From Saccharopolyspora erythraea NRRL 2338 (lineage in GTDB: Bacteria; Actinomycetota; Actinomycetes; Mycobacteriales; Pseudonocardiaceae): 64,000 bases of DNA. The notes beneath the pieces were generated by a model. It worked only from the letters and a program-made list of their open reading frames with translations, ran no database searches and had not been told where the DNA came from. The stretch covers positions 3,151,584-3,215,583 of the forward strand of contig NC_009142.1 in assembly GCF_000062885.1 (NCBI RefSeq), in the 5' to 3' direction. Positions 40,586 through 51,834 of the stretch are shown in pieces (position 1 is the stretch's first letter; every line of letters starts with the position of its first letter). A program made the position numbers and the translations under genes.

Positions 40586-42094
40586 CTAGTTGACGCAGGG
40601 GATCTCGTCGGCGTTGATCGGCTCCTCGCTCGCCGTCGCGGTCGGTTGCCGTTCGCCGTCCAGGCGGACCAGCGGTGCGGGCGCGAGGCCGTCGGCGCCG
40701 GGTCCTCGGTAGTCGTCGCCGAGCAGCACGCGGATTCGCCGTTCGCGCAACGAGGAGTCGGACCGGACGGGCAGGCCGCCCAGGTGTCCGGCGACGTAGC
40801 GGGCCACATCGGCACCGCCCGCTCCGTGGAGCACGACCGAGGTGCGCGCACGCCCGGTGTCGTCGACGTCGCGGACCGGGATGTCCGCGGCGTCCAGCAC
40901 CTCCTGCACGCGTGAGGCCAGGCCGCTGACGCGGGTGGTGTTGACGACTTCCACCGCGCTGCGTTCCAGCTCAGGCGGGCGAGGCGGTTCGGCGGGCAAC
41001 CCGTCGTCGGCGCGCCGGATGGCCGCGCTCACCCGGCGCGGGTCGACCCGCACGGCTTGGCCGTCGGGCGTGTCGTAGTCGGGGTCCTCGACCGGGATGG
41101 TGTCGAAGGTGATGTCGCCGCCCGCCAGGCCCTGCATCTGCTCGGCGAAGGCGAGCACGTCCCAGCCCTGGTCGAGCACGACGGACTGCTCGACGGCGTC
41201 GAACATGCCGTTGAGCCTGGCGGGGTTGGCCAGCGTCCCGGTCGACAGCACCGAGCGGGCCAGCCCGGCCATGAACGCCTGCTGGCGCTGGACGCGGTCG
41301 AGGTCGCCGCGGGGCAGGCCGTGCCGCTGCCGGACGAAGGCCAGCGCGTCCCCGCCGGAGATGAGCTGGCGCCCGGCGGGGAAGCGCGCGCCGGAGTACG
41401 GGTCGTTCACGGGCGCGTTCAGGCACACCTCCACGCCGCCGATCGCGCGGGTGAGCTGGTAGAAGCCGAGCAGGTTCACCTCGGCGTAGTGGTCGACGCC
41501 GACCCCGGTCAGCTTCTCCACCGTGCGCACCAGCAACTTGCGGCCGGCGTCTGACGACCGGCGTTCCAGCTCCGCCGGGTCCGCGACGCCCTGCGCGCGG
41601 AGCTGGGCGTGCGCAGCCGCCTTGGCGCGGCCGTAAGCGGAGTTGATCTTGTGCTTGCCGTGGCCGTCGGGAATCGAGACGTAGGAGTCGCGCGGCAGCG
41701 AGTAGGCCACCGTCCGCGACCGGTCGACCGGGATGTGCAGCAGGACGAGCGTGTCGGTGAGGCTGGAATCGGTCTCGCCGGTGCGCAGCTCGCGCAGCAG
41801 CTCCTCCGGCAGCGGATTGCCGCGGGCGTCGGTGCGGCCGTCCAGCCCGACCAGCAGGATGTCCAGCGCCCCGTCCTCGGCGGCCGCGGTCACGTCGCTT
41901 GTCGACAGGCCGCCCTGCAGGCGGTCGAGGCTCACCCACGCGTAGCCGGTGAGCACGAGCACGATGCCCGAGGCCAGCGCCGTCGCCGTCCGGGCCAGTG
42001 CGCGCCACCGGCGGCGACGCGGTGAGCCGTCGGTGGAGGCGCGTGAACCCGGCCGGGTGGAACGCGCCGACCTGCCGGGACGGCGTCGCCGCAT
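40586..42094 (-). CDS. LytR-CpsA-Psr (LCP) family cell-wall glycopolymer ligase
   Basis: About 502 residues: an Arg-rich cytoplasmic N-terminus, one membrane helix (ALASGIVLVLTGYAWVSL), the LCP catalytic domain with DILLVGLDGRTD, SLTDTLVLLHI, VAYSLPRDSYVSIP, KINSAYGRA and LAFVRQRH, and a C-terminal LytR_C domain (VEVVNTTRVSGLASRVQEVL). It transfers undecaprenyl-phosphate-linked polymers such as arabinogalactan or teichoic-type chains to peptidoglycan outside the membrane. The frame is open to a TTG at 42172; the ATG at 42094 starts near the basic segment and is preferred. Confidence 0.91.
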   Translation of the reverse strand: MRRRRPGRSARSTRPGSRASTDGSPRRRRWRALARTATALASGIVLVLTGYAWVSLDRLQGGLSTSDVTAAAEDGALDILLVGLDGRTDARGNPLPEELLRELRTGETDSSLTDTLVLLHIPVDRSRTVAYSLPRDSYVSIPDGHGKHKINSAYGRAKAAAHAQLRAQGVADPAELERRSSDAGRKLLVRTVEKLTGVGVDHYAEVNLLGFYQLTRAIGGVEVCLNAPVNDPYSGARFPAGRQLISGGDALAFVRQRHGLPRGDLDRVQRQQAFMAGLARSVLSTGTLANPARLNGMFDAVEQSVVLDQGWDVLAFAEQMQGLAGGDITFDTIPVEDPDYDTPDGQAVRVDPRRVSAAIRRADDGLPAEPPRPPELERSAVEVVNTTRVSGLASRVQEVLDAADIPVRDVDDTGRARTSVVLHGAGGADVARYVAGHLGGLPVRSDSSLRERRIRVLLGDDYRGPGADGLAPAPLVRLDGERQPTATASEEPINADEIPCVN

Positions 42095-42388
42095 CACGCG
42101 CTGGTGCGGTGCGGGGACGTCACCACCGGCCGCGGGACTTCCTCGGGTCACCTCGGCGAGTATTCCGCGCAACCAGCGGCGGGGCCGGGCGTCGGCCCCG
42201 CCGCGCCGGAGAACAACCCGTCCAGGCGAGGCGTTCCGCGCTGTCCGTCGCCGATCAGCGCGGCGGTAATCCGTTCGGGTCGTGCCGAGGTTTCACGAAC
42301 GCGTTCGGCCGGTGACGGACATCCCGGACGGTGACGTGCTGCTGGAGGAACTGCCGGCCCCGCGGGCACTCGGACCGGCTCGTGCTCC

Positions 42389-42777
42389 TCAGCGGTTCGT
42401 CGTCGCCTGGTCCAGCGCCTCGCACTCCTCGTCGGTGAGCAGGCGGGAGCGGATGAGGAAGCGGACGCCGTCGGGGGCTTCGAGGGAGAAGCCGCTGCCC
42501 CGACCCGCCACGAGGTCGATGGTGAGGTGGGTGTGCTTCCAGTACTCGAACTGCGACCGCGACATCCACACCGGGACCGATTCGCCGTCCACGTCCAGGT
42601 CGCCGAGGTGGACGTCGGCGTCCCCGGTCAGGAACTCCCCGGCCGGGTAGCACATGGGTGCGCTGCCGTCGCAGCACCCGCCGGACTGGTGGAACATCAC
42701 CGGGCCGTGCCTGCCGCGCAGGCGGCGGATCTGCTCCGCCGCCTCCGCGGTGACCGACACCCTGCCGGGCAGGTCCA

Positions 42778-42778
<1 letters not shown>
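42389..42778 (-). CDS. DUF779 protein, partner of aldehyde dehydrogenase
   Basis: 129-residue DUF779 domain protein. It has an N-terminal VSVTAEAAEQIRRLRGRHG and a Cys-rich HQSGGCCDGSAPMCYPAGEF that looks metal-binding, then SQFEYWKHTHLTIDLVAGRG. The family is nearly always encoded next to AcoD/ExaC-type aldehyde dehydrogenases and has no proven activity. Its ATG overlaps the dehydrogenase stop by 4 bp. Confidence 0.88.
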
Positions 42779-44301
<1,523 letters not shown>

Positions 44302-44371
44302 CGTCGCCTCCCGTGCGAACCGCGGTGACCCGGACCCTCGTTGGTCCGGTGACGGCGGAAGCTAGGGGACC

Positions 44372-44391
44372 CGACGTTGCATCGACGTTGC
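44372..44391. promoter_or_regulatory. Direct repeats in the ALDH/GAF-regulator promoter
   Basis: CGACGTTGC occurs twice 11 bp apart (44372-44380 and 44383-44391), about one helical turn, with two further TTGCGC words nearby. They lie 70-90 bp upstream of the aldehyde dehydrogenase start and may be sites for the divergent GAF-domain regulator. Confidence 0.45.
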
Positions 44392-44522
44392 GCGGGTGCG
44401 CCACGGGAGGTTGCGCAGGCGGCCCGCGGGAGGGTTGACACGCTCGGAGCAGTGCGGGTTGCCCGTTGCCCGCGTCACCCACCAAGATGACCCGACCGGC
44501 GCCGGATCCGTCGCCGCCTCGG

Positions 44523-46046
44523 ATGCAACCTGGAACAGGTCTTGTGCCGCTGCCCATGAACGACAGCTACGACGCCCCGGCAGACCCGGTCGAGCGGGCC
44601 CACCTGCTCGAGCGGGTGCACGCCGCGGTGCTCGCCGGAGACCGGGCACCGCACCAGCCGCGTCCCGTCGTCGTCGAGTCGTGGCGACGATCGCTGCGGG
44701 CGCGGATCGACCCCGACGGCTGGGAGCCGCCGGTGTCGTTCGACTCCGACCAGCTCGGCGACGTCCGCGACGCACATCCGCTGGCGGCGTGGATACCGCT
44801 GCTGCGCCGGACGCTGCTGGAGGCGGCGGACGGCTCGACCCACATCATGATCGTCACCGACGCCGACGGGAACATCCTGTGGCGGCAGGGAGATCCGCGG
44901 GTCTGCCGCGACGCCGACCGCGTGCGGCTGGCCGAGGGCACGCGCTGGGCGGAGAGCGCGATCGGCACCAACGCCATGGGCACGACGCTGGCCACCGGCG
45001 CGCCCGTGCAGATCCACTCCGCCGAGCACCTCGTGCGCACGTACCACTCGTGGACGTGCGCGGCGTGCCCGGTGCGCGACCCGGAGACCGGCCGGCTGCT
45101 CGGGTCCATCGACCTGAGCGGACCGCTGCACACCATGCATCCGGCGTTGCTCGCCCTGGTCGTCACCAGCGCCCGGCTGGTGGAAAGCGAGCTGCGGTCG
45201 CGGATGAACGCCCGCGACGACGTCTTCCTGGAGCGCAACGCCCACCACCTCGCCCGGCTGCGCGGTGCGGGAGCGCTGCTCGGTCCCAGCGGGCGGATCG
45301 TCGCGACCGCACCGGGTTCGCCGCTCGTGCCGGGCCGGCGCATCGCGATCGACGCCGCAGGCGGTGACGTCGTGCTCGACGGTGGCGAGGCGGCCGAAGT
45401 AGAGCCGCTGCCGGAGGGTTACCTGCTGCGCGTGCGGCAGGGCGGGGCGCGGGTTCCGCGCCGGCCGCGGTTGTCGCTGACGCTGCTCGGCGACGCGACC
45501 CCAACGGCCACAGTGGACGGTTCGGCGCACGATCTGAGCCTGCGCCACGCCGAGATCCTGGCCCTGCTCGCCCTGCGCCCCGGCGGGCTCACCGCCGAAC
45601 GGCTCGCGCTCCTGCTGCACGGCGAACAGGGGAACCCGACGACGGTCCGGGTCGAGATCCACCGCATCCGCGCGATCCTGGGCCACGACGTGGTGAAGAC
45701 CCGGCCCTACCGCATCGACGCGGAGCTGGACACCGATGTGGATCTCGCCCGGCGGGCACTTCGGCGCGGGGACGTGCGCACGGCACTGGACTGCCACGCC
45801 GGACCGCTGCTGCCGCGTTCGGAGTCGCCGGCTATCCGCGACGAGCGCGAGGAACTGCTTGCCGCGTTGCGGACGGCGCTGCTCGGTGCGGGCGATCCCG
45901 AGCACCTCTGGCGGTTCGCCGAGAGCGAGACCGGGCGCGACGATCTGGAAATGCTGGAGAAGCTGCACGACCTGCTGCCGCGCGACAGCCCGCGGCGCAC
46001 GACGGTGCGAGCCCGCCTGCGCCGGTTGCTGGAAGACGAGGTGTAG
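44523..46046 (+). CDS. GAF-domain regulator with C-terminal winged helix (AcoR-like N-terminus)
   Basis: About 507 residues. The first 250 match the sensory part of AcoR-type activators: VESWRRSLRARIDPD, GNILWRQGD, ESAIGTNAMGTTLATGAPVQ and YHSWTCAACPVRDPETG within a GAF domain. AcoR then has a sigma-54 AAA+ module, but here none is present; instead residues from about 320 contain a winged-helix-like stretch (LSLRHAEILALLALRPGG, TVRVEIHRIRAILG). It probably activates the divergent aldehyde dehydrogenase operon with the main sigma factor. Starts at 44466, 44487 or 44556 are also possible. Confidence 0.82.
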   Translation: MQPGTGLVPLPMNDSYDAPADPVERAHLLERVHAAVLAGDRAPHQPRPVVVESWRRSLRARIDPDGWEPPVSFDSDQLGDVRDAHPLAAWIPLLRRTLLEAADGSTHIMIVTDADGNILWRQGDPRVCRDADRVRLAEGTRWAESAIGTNAMGTTLATGAPVQIHSAEHLVRTYHSWTCAACPVRDPETGRLLGSIDLSGPLHTMHPALLALVVTSARLVESELRSRMNARDDVFLERNAHHLARLRGAGALLGPSGRIVATAPGSPLVPGRRIAIDAAGGDVVLDGGEAAEVEPLPEGYLLRVRQGGARVPRRPRLSLTLLGDATPTATVDGSAHDLSLRHAEILALLALRPGGLTAERLALLLHGEQGNPTTVRVEIHRIRAILGHDVVKTRPYRIDAELDTDVDLARRALRRGDVRTALDCHAGPLLPRSESPAIRDEREELLAALRTALLGAGDPEHLWRFAESETGRDDLEMLEKLHDLLPRDSPRRTTVRARLRRLLEDEV

Positions 46047-46081
46047 TCGAGCCGCTGCGCCCGCCCCGTGCCCGGTCACGG

Positions 46082-46118
46082 CGGTGCGGCCACCGCTTCG
46101 CCCGCGGTGGCCGCACCG
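46082..46118. terminator. Hairpin between the convergent GAF regulator and argG genes
   Basis: CGGTGCGGCCACCG (46082-46095) pairs with CGGTGGCCGCACCG (46105-46118) around a 9-base loop, a 14-bp perfect stem placed between two convergent stops. Confidence 0.7.
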
Positions 46119-46130
46119 GACCGTGTTCGA

Positions 46131-47552
<1,422 letters not shown>

Positions 47553-47664
47553 TCAATACTATGCGATGGACTGCATGACTATGAAATCCGGGTGGCGGTC
47601 CGCGTGTTCGCCACCCAGACTCCGCGATGTCTCGAACTGTCGTTCGAGCGTCCTTGGAGCCGCG

Positions 47665-47990
47665 TCAGCGTCCGCGGCCGTCGAGCAGGAGTTCGGTCAG
47701 CTCCCGCGGCAGCGGGGTCTCGCGGTCGGCGTCGAACTCCCCGTGTGCGGTGATGCGGTTGGCGAAGCCGTCGAGGAGCAGCGGGATCCATTCGGCGACC
47801 TGCCGGGCCGGCAGGTCGGTGCGGATCTGCCCGCCCCGCTGGGCGCGCTCGGTCCAGGTGGTCAGTCCCTCGCGGATCGCTTCCTCGTCGGCTCGCAGGG
47901 CTGCCGCGACCGCCTCTTGGGCGGCGCGGCGGTCGAGCTGGCGTTCAGAAGCGGACGGGCGCGCGGCTGCGTCGTCCGGTGGTCACTCGG
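47665..47990 (-). pseudogene. TetR regulator remnant (C-terminal domain only)
   Basis: The minus strand encodes the ligand-binding half of a TetR protein: ERQLDRRAAQEAVAAALRAD, IREGLTTWTERAQRGGQIRT, ARQVAEWIPLLLDGFANRIT and a terminal ELTELLLDGRGR before TGA. The frame is closed upstream by a stop near 47993, and no helix-turn-helix half is found in any frame up to the next gene. It is a 3' remnant of a decayed regulator. Confidence 0.65.
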
Positions 47991-48090
47991 CTCTTGGATG
48001 ACGGGCGCGCCGGGAACGCGAGTGCTGCACTGGTTCCCGGCGCGCCGGCCCGTCGCATGCACGGCACGGATGTGCCGTGGGCTTTCCCGG

Positions 48091-48534
48091 TCAGGCCGGT
48101 TCGGCGACGAACAGCGGGATGACCCGGTCCGTCTTGTTCTGGTAGTCGTCGTAGTCGGGCCAGACTTCGGTCGCCCGCGACCACCACTGCGCCTTCTCGT
48201 CGCCGGTGACCTCGCGGACGACCATGTCCTGCTTCTCGGTGCCGTCCTGCAGCTCGACGTGCGGGTTGGCCTTCAGGTTGTGGTACCAGACCGGGTGATC
48301 GTCGGCGCCGCCGTTGGAGGCGACCAGTGCGTAGGCGCCGTCGTGCTCGACCCGGATGACGGGGTTCTTGCGCAGCTTGCCGGACTTGGCGCCGACCGAG
48401 GTCACGACGACGACCGGGCGACCCATGATGGTGGTGCCCTCGGTGCCACCGGAGCTCTCGATCTTCTCGACCTGATCGCGCACCCAGCCCGAAGCGCTCG
48501 GGACGTACTCTCCAGTAAGAGGCATGGTCGACAT
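48091..48534 (-). CDS. Ddn-family deazaflavin (F420)-dependent nitroreductase/quinone reductase
   Basis: 147-residue split-beta-barrel protein of PF04075. The family pattern [39 protein letters not shown] and [13 protein letters not shown] is clear. Members use F420H2 to reduce quinones or activate nitroimidazoles. Start at ATG 48534, with a second ATG at 48525. No operon partner. With the luciferase-like gene at 5984 it implies that the host makes F420. Confidence 0.92.
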   Translation of the reverse strand: MSTMPLTGEYVPSASGWVRDQVEKIESSGGTEGTTIMGRPVVVVTSVGAKSGKLRKNPVIRVEHDGAYALVASNGGADDHPVWYHNLKANPHVELQDGTEKQDMVVREVTGDEKAQWWSRATEVWPDYDDYQNKTDRVIPLFVAEPA

Positions 48535-48670
48535 CCTGCCCCCGGTCGGCGCGACGTGCCACCGGCGCGGCTCACGACCACATCGCGGAACCGTCCTGCG
48601 GCTCACCACCGCGGGCGAAACGGCCCCGCACGGCGTCCGGCGGGTCGCCGAAGCGACCCGCCGCGACGCG

Positions 48671-49591
48671 TCACCGGTTGGTATCGAAGGGCACGCCCTC
48701 CGGCTTGGCCTTCTCCAGATCAGCCTCGAAGGTGCCGTCCTTGAGCGCGAGGGTGGCACTGCCGAAGTCGGCGGCCACCAGCTCGTCCCGGACGCCGGAG
48801 GGGAAGTTGTTCCAGCTGACCAGCGCGGGGTACTGCCACGTCCCGTAGTCGTTCTCCGGCTGCTCGTCCTCGCCCGCGAGGCGGAACGCGTGCGTGCCGG
48901 GGCCGTCCTTGTGGTAGACGATCTTCGGGTGGCTGCCTTCCCAGGCGACCTCGGAGCTCGGGTGCGTGGCGTAGTCGCCGTGCGCGGACGCCGACACGTA
49001 CTTCGCCTCGCCCTGGTTCACCCACACGACGACGTGCTCCAGGTCGTGCCGGTGACCGCCCAGCCCGCTGCCGTCCACGGCCTGGTCCTTCTCGAAGTAC
49101 AGCGCGTACATGTAGGCGCACCAGCCGCTCTGGTCGTCGCACTTCGAGCGGGCGTAGGAGTTGGTGTTGTCCAGATCGGACTTGTCGTGGCAGTTGCCGT
49201 TGACGGCGCCGGAGAGCTCCAGGCCCTCGGCGACCGTCCCGTCGGCGCCGATGGCGGGAGTGGGGTAGCAGCCGTCCCCGTCGTAGTCGAACGCCGGCTG
49301 CCACTTGCCGTCGGGCTCGGCGACGCTGGAGGGAATCGCGGTCGGCGGTTCCGCCAGGGCGCTCGCGGGAGGCAGCCCGACGAACAGCAGCGCGGCCCCG
49401 ACGACCGCGCGGGTGCCGAACCACAGCTTCCCCGGCCGGCGGGCGCTTCCGCGTCCGGTTCCGGACGCACCGGGAATCCGCGGGAAATCCGGGAATGGGA
49501 GGAGGGATGGGCGGAAGTGGATTCGTCGTCGGGAGAACGACGAGTTCGGTCGGTTCCCGGTGAACCCGGCGCGTGCCGGCGTTTTTCGCAT
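48671..49591 (-). CDS. NPP1/NLP family secreted protein (necrosis-inducing type)
   Basis: About 306 residues. A hydrophobic segment ([21 protein letters not shown]) ends in a likely signal peptidase site, though an unusually long basic N-terminus of about 45 residues precedes it. The mature part has the NLP core with [12 protein letters not shown], close to the conserved GHRHDWE heptapeptide, and several Cys. NLPs bind plant glycosylinositol phosphorylceramides and lyse dicot cells; bacterial copies exist in Streptomyces and soft-rot bacteria. The Trp-to-Leu change in the heptapeptide may affect activity. Confidence 0.9.
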   Translation of the reverse strand: MRKTPARAGFTGNRPNSSFSRRRIHFRPSLLPFPDFPRIPGASGTGRGSARRPGKLWFGTRAVVGAALLFVGLPPASALAEPPTAIPSSVAEPDGKWQPAFDYDGDGCYPTPAIGADGTVAEGLELSGAVNGNCHDKSDLDNTNSYARSKCDDQSGWCAYMYALYFEKDQAVDGSGLGGHRHDLEHVVVWVNQGEAKYVSASAHGDYATHPSSEVAWEGSHPKIVYHKDGPGTHAFRLAGEDEQPENDYGTWQYPALVSWNNFPSGVRDELVAADFGSATLALKDGTFEADLEKAKPEGVPFDTNR

Positions 49592-49740
49592 TATGGCTGT
49601 CCCCACTAGGCCAGTCGCAACGATCGCCTTGATCGACTTCGACGACGATGGCGATCCTAGCGGGGTTCACGACGGCGAGAAATGCGTCTTCCGGCTCAGC
49701 GGGGATTCAGCGGAACGGTGATCCGCTGCGTCCATCAGCA

Positions 49741-49774
49741 CGATGGCGGCCCACGTCGGAGTGGGCCGCCATCG
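49741..49774 (-). terminator. Hairpin terminator after the small acidic protein gene
   Basis: CGATGGCGGCCCAC (49741-49754) pairs with GTGGGCCGCCATCG (49761-49774) around a 6-base loop, 46 bp beyond the stop of the minus-strand gene at 49821. Confidence 0.65.
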
Positions 49775-49820
49775 TTGGGATCTGAACGAATTGTGTCTTT
49801 GGCTGAACTGGTGGTGTCGG

Positions 49821-50120
49821 TCAGGTTGCCGTTTCGTCGCTGCTTCGGCGTTCGATGAAAGTGTCCGGCGCGGATTCGGGGAGCTCGGTGCGCAGATCCG
49901 AATCGCGTAGCACCTCCCGCGCCTGCGCCTGCGGATCCTCGCTGCCCGCCGCCGACTCCTCCGGCAGCAACCGCGCGCGGTGCGCGGCGCGCTCGGGTAT
50001 GTCGTTGCGCTCGTCGAACGTGCGCGGCGCGTCGGCGTCGTGCTCACGGCGCGCCTCCTGCTCCTCGCCGGCAGGCAGTTCGGTCTCGCCGAGGTCCAGC
50101 GGCTGGTCCTGCCGCTCCAT
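49821..50120 (-). CDS. Hypothetical acidic, hydrophilic protein
   Basis: 99 residues rich in Glu, Asp, Arg, Gln and Ala with no hydrophobic core segment (MERQDQPLDLGETELPAGEE at the start, DTFIERRSSDETAT at the end). It is probably intrinsically disordered. A good GGAGGG site precedes the ATG and a terminator follows the stop, which supports a real gene. I do not recognise a family. Confidence 0.6.
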   Translation of the reverse strand: MERQDQPLDLGETELPAGEEQEARREHDADAPRTFDERNDIPERAAHRARLLPEESAAGSEDPQAQAREVLRDSDLRTELPESAPDTFIERRSSDETAT

Positions 50121-50204
50121 GTCGCGTCCCTCCTCGTGGTGGTCGTGGTGAGGGCCGCCCGACGTCGTACCCCGCCGATCGTTGCGGTGAAACATTCGGT
50201 TCGC

Positions 50205-50244
50205 CGGGTGCGCACCGGAAAACCGGTTCGCCGGTGCGCACCCG
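50205..50244 (-). terminator. Hairpin terminator after the siderophore-binding lipoprotein gene
   Basis: CGGGTGCGCACCGG (50205-50218) and CCGGTGCGCACCCG (50231-50244) form a 14-bp perfect stem 44 bp beyond the minus-strand stop at 50288. The ACCGGTT word recurs in the loop and just after it. Confidence 0.65.
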
Positions 50245-50287
50245 ACAACCGGTTGGGCGGGTCCGCACCGGCTGTCGGTGCCCGTGC

Positions 50288-51256
50288 TCAGGAACCGCGC
50301 AGCGCGGCGGCGAACCGCGGTGCGGCGTGCTCGACGGCGTAGCCGATGCCCAGCGTGGAGCCGGACGAGAAGGCCATCGTCAGCTCGTGGTCGTCGAGGA
50401 CCAGCAGGTGTCCGGCCCGCGCGGAGGGGATCTGGTTCAGCACCGGGTCGTCGCGCAGCTGCCGGGCGTCGGCGCCGATGGGGAAGACGACGGTGAGGTC
50501 GGCGCTGATCGTGCTCAACCGCTCGTGGGCGATGTCGGTGTAGAAGGTGCCGTTGGCGAGCGCGTTGATCTCGGGCTTGTTCTTCATGCCCAGGTCGGTC
50601 ATGAACTCGACGCGGGGATCACCGGGCAGGTACGCGCCCCACTTGTTGCCGTAGTAGGCGGCCACGGCCACCGTCTTGCCGGCCAGTTCGGGGTGGGTCC
50701 GGGCCGCGTCGCGCAGCCGGCCGTCGAGCTCGGCGACGCGCTGCTCGCCGAGCTCGGGCTTGCCGAGCGCCTGGGAGACCAGCCGCGTCTGCTCCCGCCA
50801 TCCGGTCCCGTAGGCGACGGTGCCGGGCGGCGGCCCCACGGTCGGGGCGATCTTGGACAGGATCTCGTTCTGCGCGGGGTCTCCCGAGGAACGCGTGTTG
50901 AGGATCAGGTCGGGCCGCAGCGCCGCGATCGCCTCGTAGTCGGGCTGCGTGGTGCCCAACTGGGCCGGGGGCTGGGTGTAGAGGCCGGCGGCCCACGGGC
51001 CCACGCCGTTGCCGCCGAAGCCCTGCCAGTCGCTCGCGCCCACCGGCTGCACGCCGAGCGCGAGCGCGGTCTCGGCGTCGGACCAGCCGAGAGCGACCAC
51101 GCGCTGCGGTCGAGACGGAACGGTGACCTGGCCGAACATGGTGTCCACCGAGGGCCCGGGCGTGCTCGCCGGCGCGTCACCGCCGCCGCTCGCGCAGGAG
51201 GTGACCATCATCAGCAGGCCGAGCACCGCGGCGGCGAAGCGGCCCTGTCGCAACAT
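50288..51256 (-). CDS. Iron-siderophore ABC transporter substrate-binding lipoprotein
   Basis: 322-residue FecB/FepB-type periplasmic-binding protein. A lipobox VTSCAS follows an N-terminal hydrophobic stretch (cleavage before Cys near residue 21). Then RPQRVVALGWSDAETALALG, YEAIAALRPDLILNT and the C-terminal lobe FYTDIAHERLSTISADL. It captures ferric siderophore outside the membrane. No permease or ATPase genes adjoin it. An iron box lies 40 bp upstream, so it is expected to be repressed by iron. Confidence 0.91.
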   Translation of the reverse strand: MLRQGRFAAAVLGLLMMVTSCASGGGDAPASTPGPSVDTMFGQVTVPSRPQRVVALGWSDAETALALGVQPVGASDWQGFGGNGVGPWAAGLYTQPPAQLGTTQPDYEAIAALRPDLILNTRSSGDPAQNEILSKIAPTVGPPPGTVAYGTGWREQTRLVSQALGKPELGEQRVAELDGRLRDAARTHPELAGKTVAVAAYYGNKWGAYLPGDPRVEFMTDLGMKNKPEINALANGTFYTDIAHERLSTISADLTVVFPIGADARQLRDDPVLNQIPSARAGHLLVLDDHELTMAFSSGSTLGIGYAVEHAAPRFAAALRGS

Positions 51257-51295
51257 CAACACAAGCTCCCGGGGTGGAGTGGTACCAACGGGCGG

Positions 51296-51314
51296 TTAGG
51301 TTAACCTAAGCTAA
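51296..51314. promoter_or_regulatory. Iron box (IdeR/DmdR operator)
   Basis: TTAGGTTAACCTAAGCTAA matches the actinobacterial iron-box pattern TTAGGTTAGGCTNACCTAA closely and contains the perfect palindrome TTAGGTTAACCTAA. It sits upstream of the siderophore-binding lipoprotein gene. Confidence 0.8.
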
Positions 51315-51834
51315 ACTGATCTTGCGATGCCGGTGTGTCCGGTGTGTGCCGTCCCCGGATCCCGACGGGTTCGCCGCGGGGCATGGGCGTCGGGAAACGG
51401 CGGACTTCCGGCCTGGGCGGTTCGGCGCCCGCCGGAGCAGTCGCAATAACAGGAAAGCCCGAGTGTTCTCGCCTTTCGCCGAAAGGTGTCGCTGACGGTG
51501 AGAGGTCTCGGTGGTTCGGGGCCGGTGAATTGTGCAGGTGCCACTCGGCCGGAAGCAGGATTGCGTTGCATGGCGATCGTGCTTCGGCGGTGCGGCTGCT
51601 TGGTCTATCCCGGGGTGGTTCCGCGGTCAGCAGAGCATGTCGTCCGGTCGGGTGCGGGAAAGGGTGTTCAGCGGTATTGGGTGCGAAACTCCTGCCGGCC
51701 GTCCACTTCCGATTGCGAAGCAATGGCACGAATCGGCTCGTTGTGCATATTCTGGCGCTTATTGATCAACCCGTTATACGTGTGATTCGCCGTCAACGAC
51801 GGCGCATGGTTCGCCACCGTCGAGAGGACGCCGC
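51315..51834. other. Intergenic upstream of the P450 gene
   Basis: No convincing gene in these 520 bases; codon bias is absent in all frames. From about 51700 it becomes AT-richer and holds TTATAC (51770-51775), a possible -10 box, and the near-palindrome CGCCGTCAACGACGGCG (51788-51804), 30 bp before the P450 ATG, which may be an operator or leader hairpin. Confidence 0.4.

Noticed and set aside
41057-42025. Plus-strand open frames inside the LCP gene
   Set aside because: Shadow frames; the minus strand carries a complete LCP catalytic domain.
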